This document shows, piece by piece, positions 62,784 to 64,000 of a stretch of 64,000 nucleotides of DNA; position 1 is the first letter of the stretch; each line of letters starts with the position of its first letter. Location: the NCBI RefSeq assembly GCF_001188955.3, contig NZ_JPRF03000022.1:62001-126000 (forward strand), read 5' to 3'. Position numbers and translations under genes: made by a program. This stretch comes from Kitasatospora aureofaciens (GTDB lineage: Bacteria; Actinomycetota; Actinomycetes; Streptomycetales; Streptomycetaceae). Under the pieces are notes generated by a model. It was not told the origin of the DNA. It was given only the letters and a program-made list of their open reading frames with translations, and did not search any database.

Positions 62784-64000
62784 CCGACTCCCTCCTCTTC
62801 GACGCGGTCCGCGAGGAGATCGCGTACGCCTTCGAGAACACTGCGTTCTTCCGCAAGCACATGGAGGCCAACGGCCTGCGGCCGGAGGACATCCGGAGCC
62901 TGGCGGACTTCCGGCGGATCCCGCCCACCTCCAAGGGGCACTACCGCCGCGGCTTCCCGGCCGGCGTGCTCGCCAAGGGGTACACCCTCACCTCGCCGAA
63001 CGTCATGCGCTTCCAGAGCTCCGGCACCTCCGGTGAGCGCCTGAACAGCGCCATCATGTCCTATGACCTGGCGCGTCGGCAGGCCACCGGGTTCGGCGTC
63101 CACCGGGGGTTCGACGGTCTGTGGCAGCCCGGAAGCCGGCCCCGGCTCTGCCGGTTCGCCCCGCCGAACTGTTCGGACGTCGAGTGCGCCACCGGGTTCT
63201 CCACCATGGAGGACCGCATCCTCGCGGACGGCACCCTGGTCCTGACGGTCGCCCACGACCTGCTGGCGACGCCGGAATGGCAGATCGTCAAGGCGCTCGA
63301 CGAGATCGAGCAGTACCAGCCCGACCTGCTGGTGGTGGACCCGACGCACTTCGCCTTCCTGACCCGCTGGGCGCGCCGGCTCGGGCGGAAGATCACCTCG
63401 CCGCGCAAACTGCACATGGTGTGCGGGTACACCCTCATGACCCGCGTCGCGCGGCGCCAGATCGAGGAGTTCATGGGGCCGGAGGTGCCGATCGGCGACA
63501 TGATCGGGATGTCCGAGCTCGGCTACCTGGGATTCCAGTGCCACCTCGGGCAGCGTCACATCAACGACCGTGAGTTCTACCCGGAGTTCGTCCGTGACGA
63601 CCGGCCCGTCGAGAACGGCGAGATGGGCGAGCTGTACGTCACCACGATCGACGACGGGCTGATCCCGCGCATCCGCTACGCCACCGGCGACTGGTTCACG
63701 CCGACGGGTGAGGCCTGCCCGTGCGGCTCCGATCTGCCGGTGGTGCGGATCGAGGGCCGCGGCACCCACATGGTGCGGCTGCGTGACGGGCGGGTCGTCA
63801 CCCCCGGTGCCGTGGACGCCGTGGTCGGCGACGCGCCCTGGCTCGACCTCTACAAGCTGGAGCAGGGCGAGGACGGCGACTGCACGTTCCGCTACCTCCC
63901 CAACGACACGGCGCGGCCCGGTGACGAGGCCGCGCTCGAAGCCCGTCTCGCCGAGACGCTGGCGCCGAACCGGGTCCGCCTGGAGTCCGTGGGCTACGTC
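62780..64000 (+). CDS. PaaK-like adenylate-forming enzyme (runs off the window)
   Basis: 407 codons visible, no stop before the window end. RFQSSGTSGERLN is the ATP-binding loop, GMSELGYLGFQCHLG the central motif, and IRYATGDWFTPTGEACPCGSDLPVVRIEGRGTHMVRLRDGRVVTPGAVD the C-terminal signature of phenylacetate-CoA ligase relatives. Such enzymes activate an aryl, acyl or amino acid as AMP ester for CoA, a carrier or an amine. ATG 62780 overlaps the hydroxylase stop by 4 bp. It might load a starter acid or release/amidate the product; substrate unknown. Confidence 0.88.
   Translation, partial: MTDSLLFDAVREEIAYAFENTAFFRKHMEANGLRPEDIRSLADFRRIPPTSKGHYRRGFPAGVLAKGYTLTSPNVMRFQSSGTSGERLNSAIMSYDLARRQATGFGVHRGFDGLWQPGSRPRLCRFAPPNCSDVECATGFSTMEDRILADGTLVLTVAHDLLATPEWQIVKALDEIEQYQPDLLVVDPTHFAFLTRWARRLGRKITSPRKLHMVCGYTLMTRVARRQIEEFMGPEVPIGDMIGMSELGYLGFQCHLGQRHINDREFYPEFVRDDRPVENGEMGELYVTTIDDGLIPRIRYATGDWFTPTGEACPCGSDLPVVRIEGRGTHMVRLRDGRVVTPGAVDAVVGDAPWLDLYKLEQGEDGDCTFRYLPNDTARPGDEAALEARLAETLAPNRVRLESVGYV

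Overview
The base composition (about 72% G+C, very strong G/C preference at third codon positions), GTG starts, leaderless-looking genes, XRE/DUF397 pairs, the GlgE pathway and a family 2B encapsulin fragment point to an actinomycete of the Streptomycetaceae (Streptomyces or Kitasatospora). This is inferred from gene content only; no rRNA or other phylogenetic marker is present.

Layout. 1-0.8 kb: 5' part of phosphate acetyltransferase (pta, minus). 1-9.3 kb: a minus-strand alpha-glucan operon glgE-treS-mak-glgB. 10-12.7 kb: divergent glgP. 12.8-16.5 kb: two overlapping ABC exporter genes. 16.7-19.1 kb: glgX, with the truncated start of an encapsulin gene butting against its 3' end. 19.4-23.4 kb: three paralogous secreted L,D-transpeptidase lipoproteins. 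23.5-27.1 kb: a regulatory island (two ATP-binding anti-sigma-like proteins, an XRE/DUF397 pair, one frameshifted regulator). 27.1-30.4 kb: an accessory patch with a decayed toxin-antitoxin locus, a short leader peptide before an EamA transporter, a SUKH-4 gene and five copies of a palindromic repeat. 30.5-34 kb: NTF2-like protein, then TetR divergent from an FMN reductase and an MFS pump with visible operators. 34-38.9 kb: gcvT-gcvH-glyA-sdaA led by a tandem glycine riboswitch, then two SseB-family genes. 41.4-47.5 kb: a complete oligopeptide ABC importer. 47.6-55 kb: TRIC channel, IclR regulator, cysteine desulfurase-mnmA, secreted hydrolase, a chimeric methyltransferase/membrane ORF, LOG-like protein, SDR. 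55.6-64 kb: the left part of a nonribosomal peptide gene cluster running off the window.

How the genes work together. GlgE, TreS, maltokinase and GlgB form the GlgE route (trehalose to maltose to maltose 1-phosphate to alpha-glucan), while GlgP and GlgX degrade the polymer, so synthesis and turnover of storage glucan sit within 19 kb. GcvT/GcvH cleave glycine with a P-protein encoded elsewhere, GlyA interconverts glycine and serine, and SdaA drains serine to pyruvate; the riboswitch would turn this on when glycine is high.

The most interesting part is the right end. A free-standing condensation domain, a PhyH-type oxygenase, a DUF6817 protein, a module with a catalytically dead C-like domain plus an A domain whose specificity residues read as aspartate plus a carrier protein, a SyrP-like Fe(II)/2-oxoglutarate hydroxylase, and a PaaK-like adenylate-forming enzyme lie in one direction. 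This suggests a peptide containing beta-hydroxyaspartate; I cannot name a known product. The second notable item is a probable ribosome-mediated attenuator (peptide MNSYWHVVLPPLSA and alternative hairpins) before the EamA transporter.
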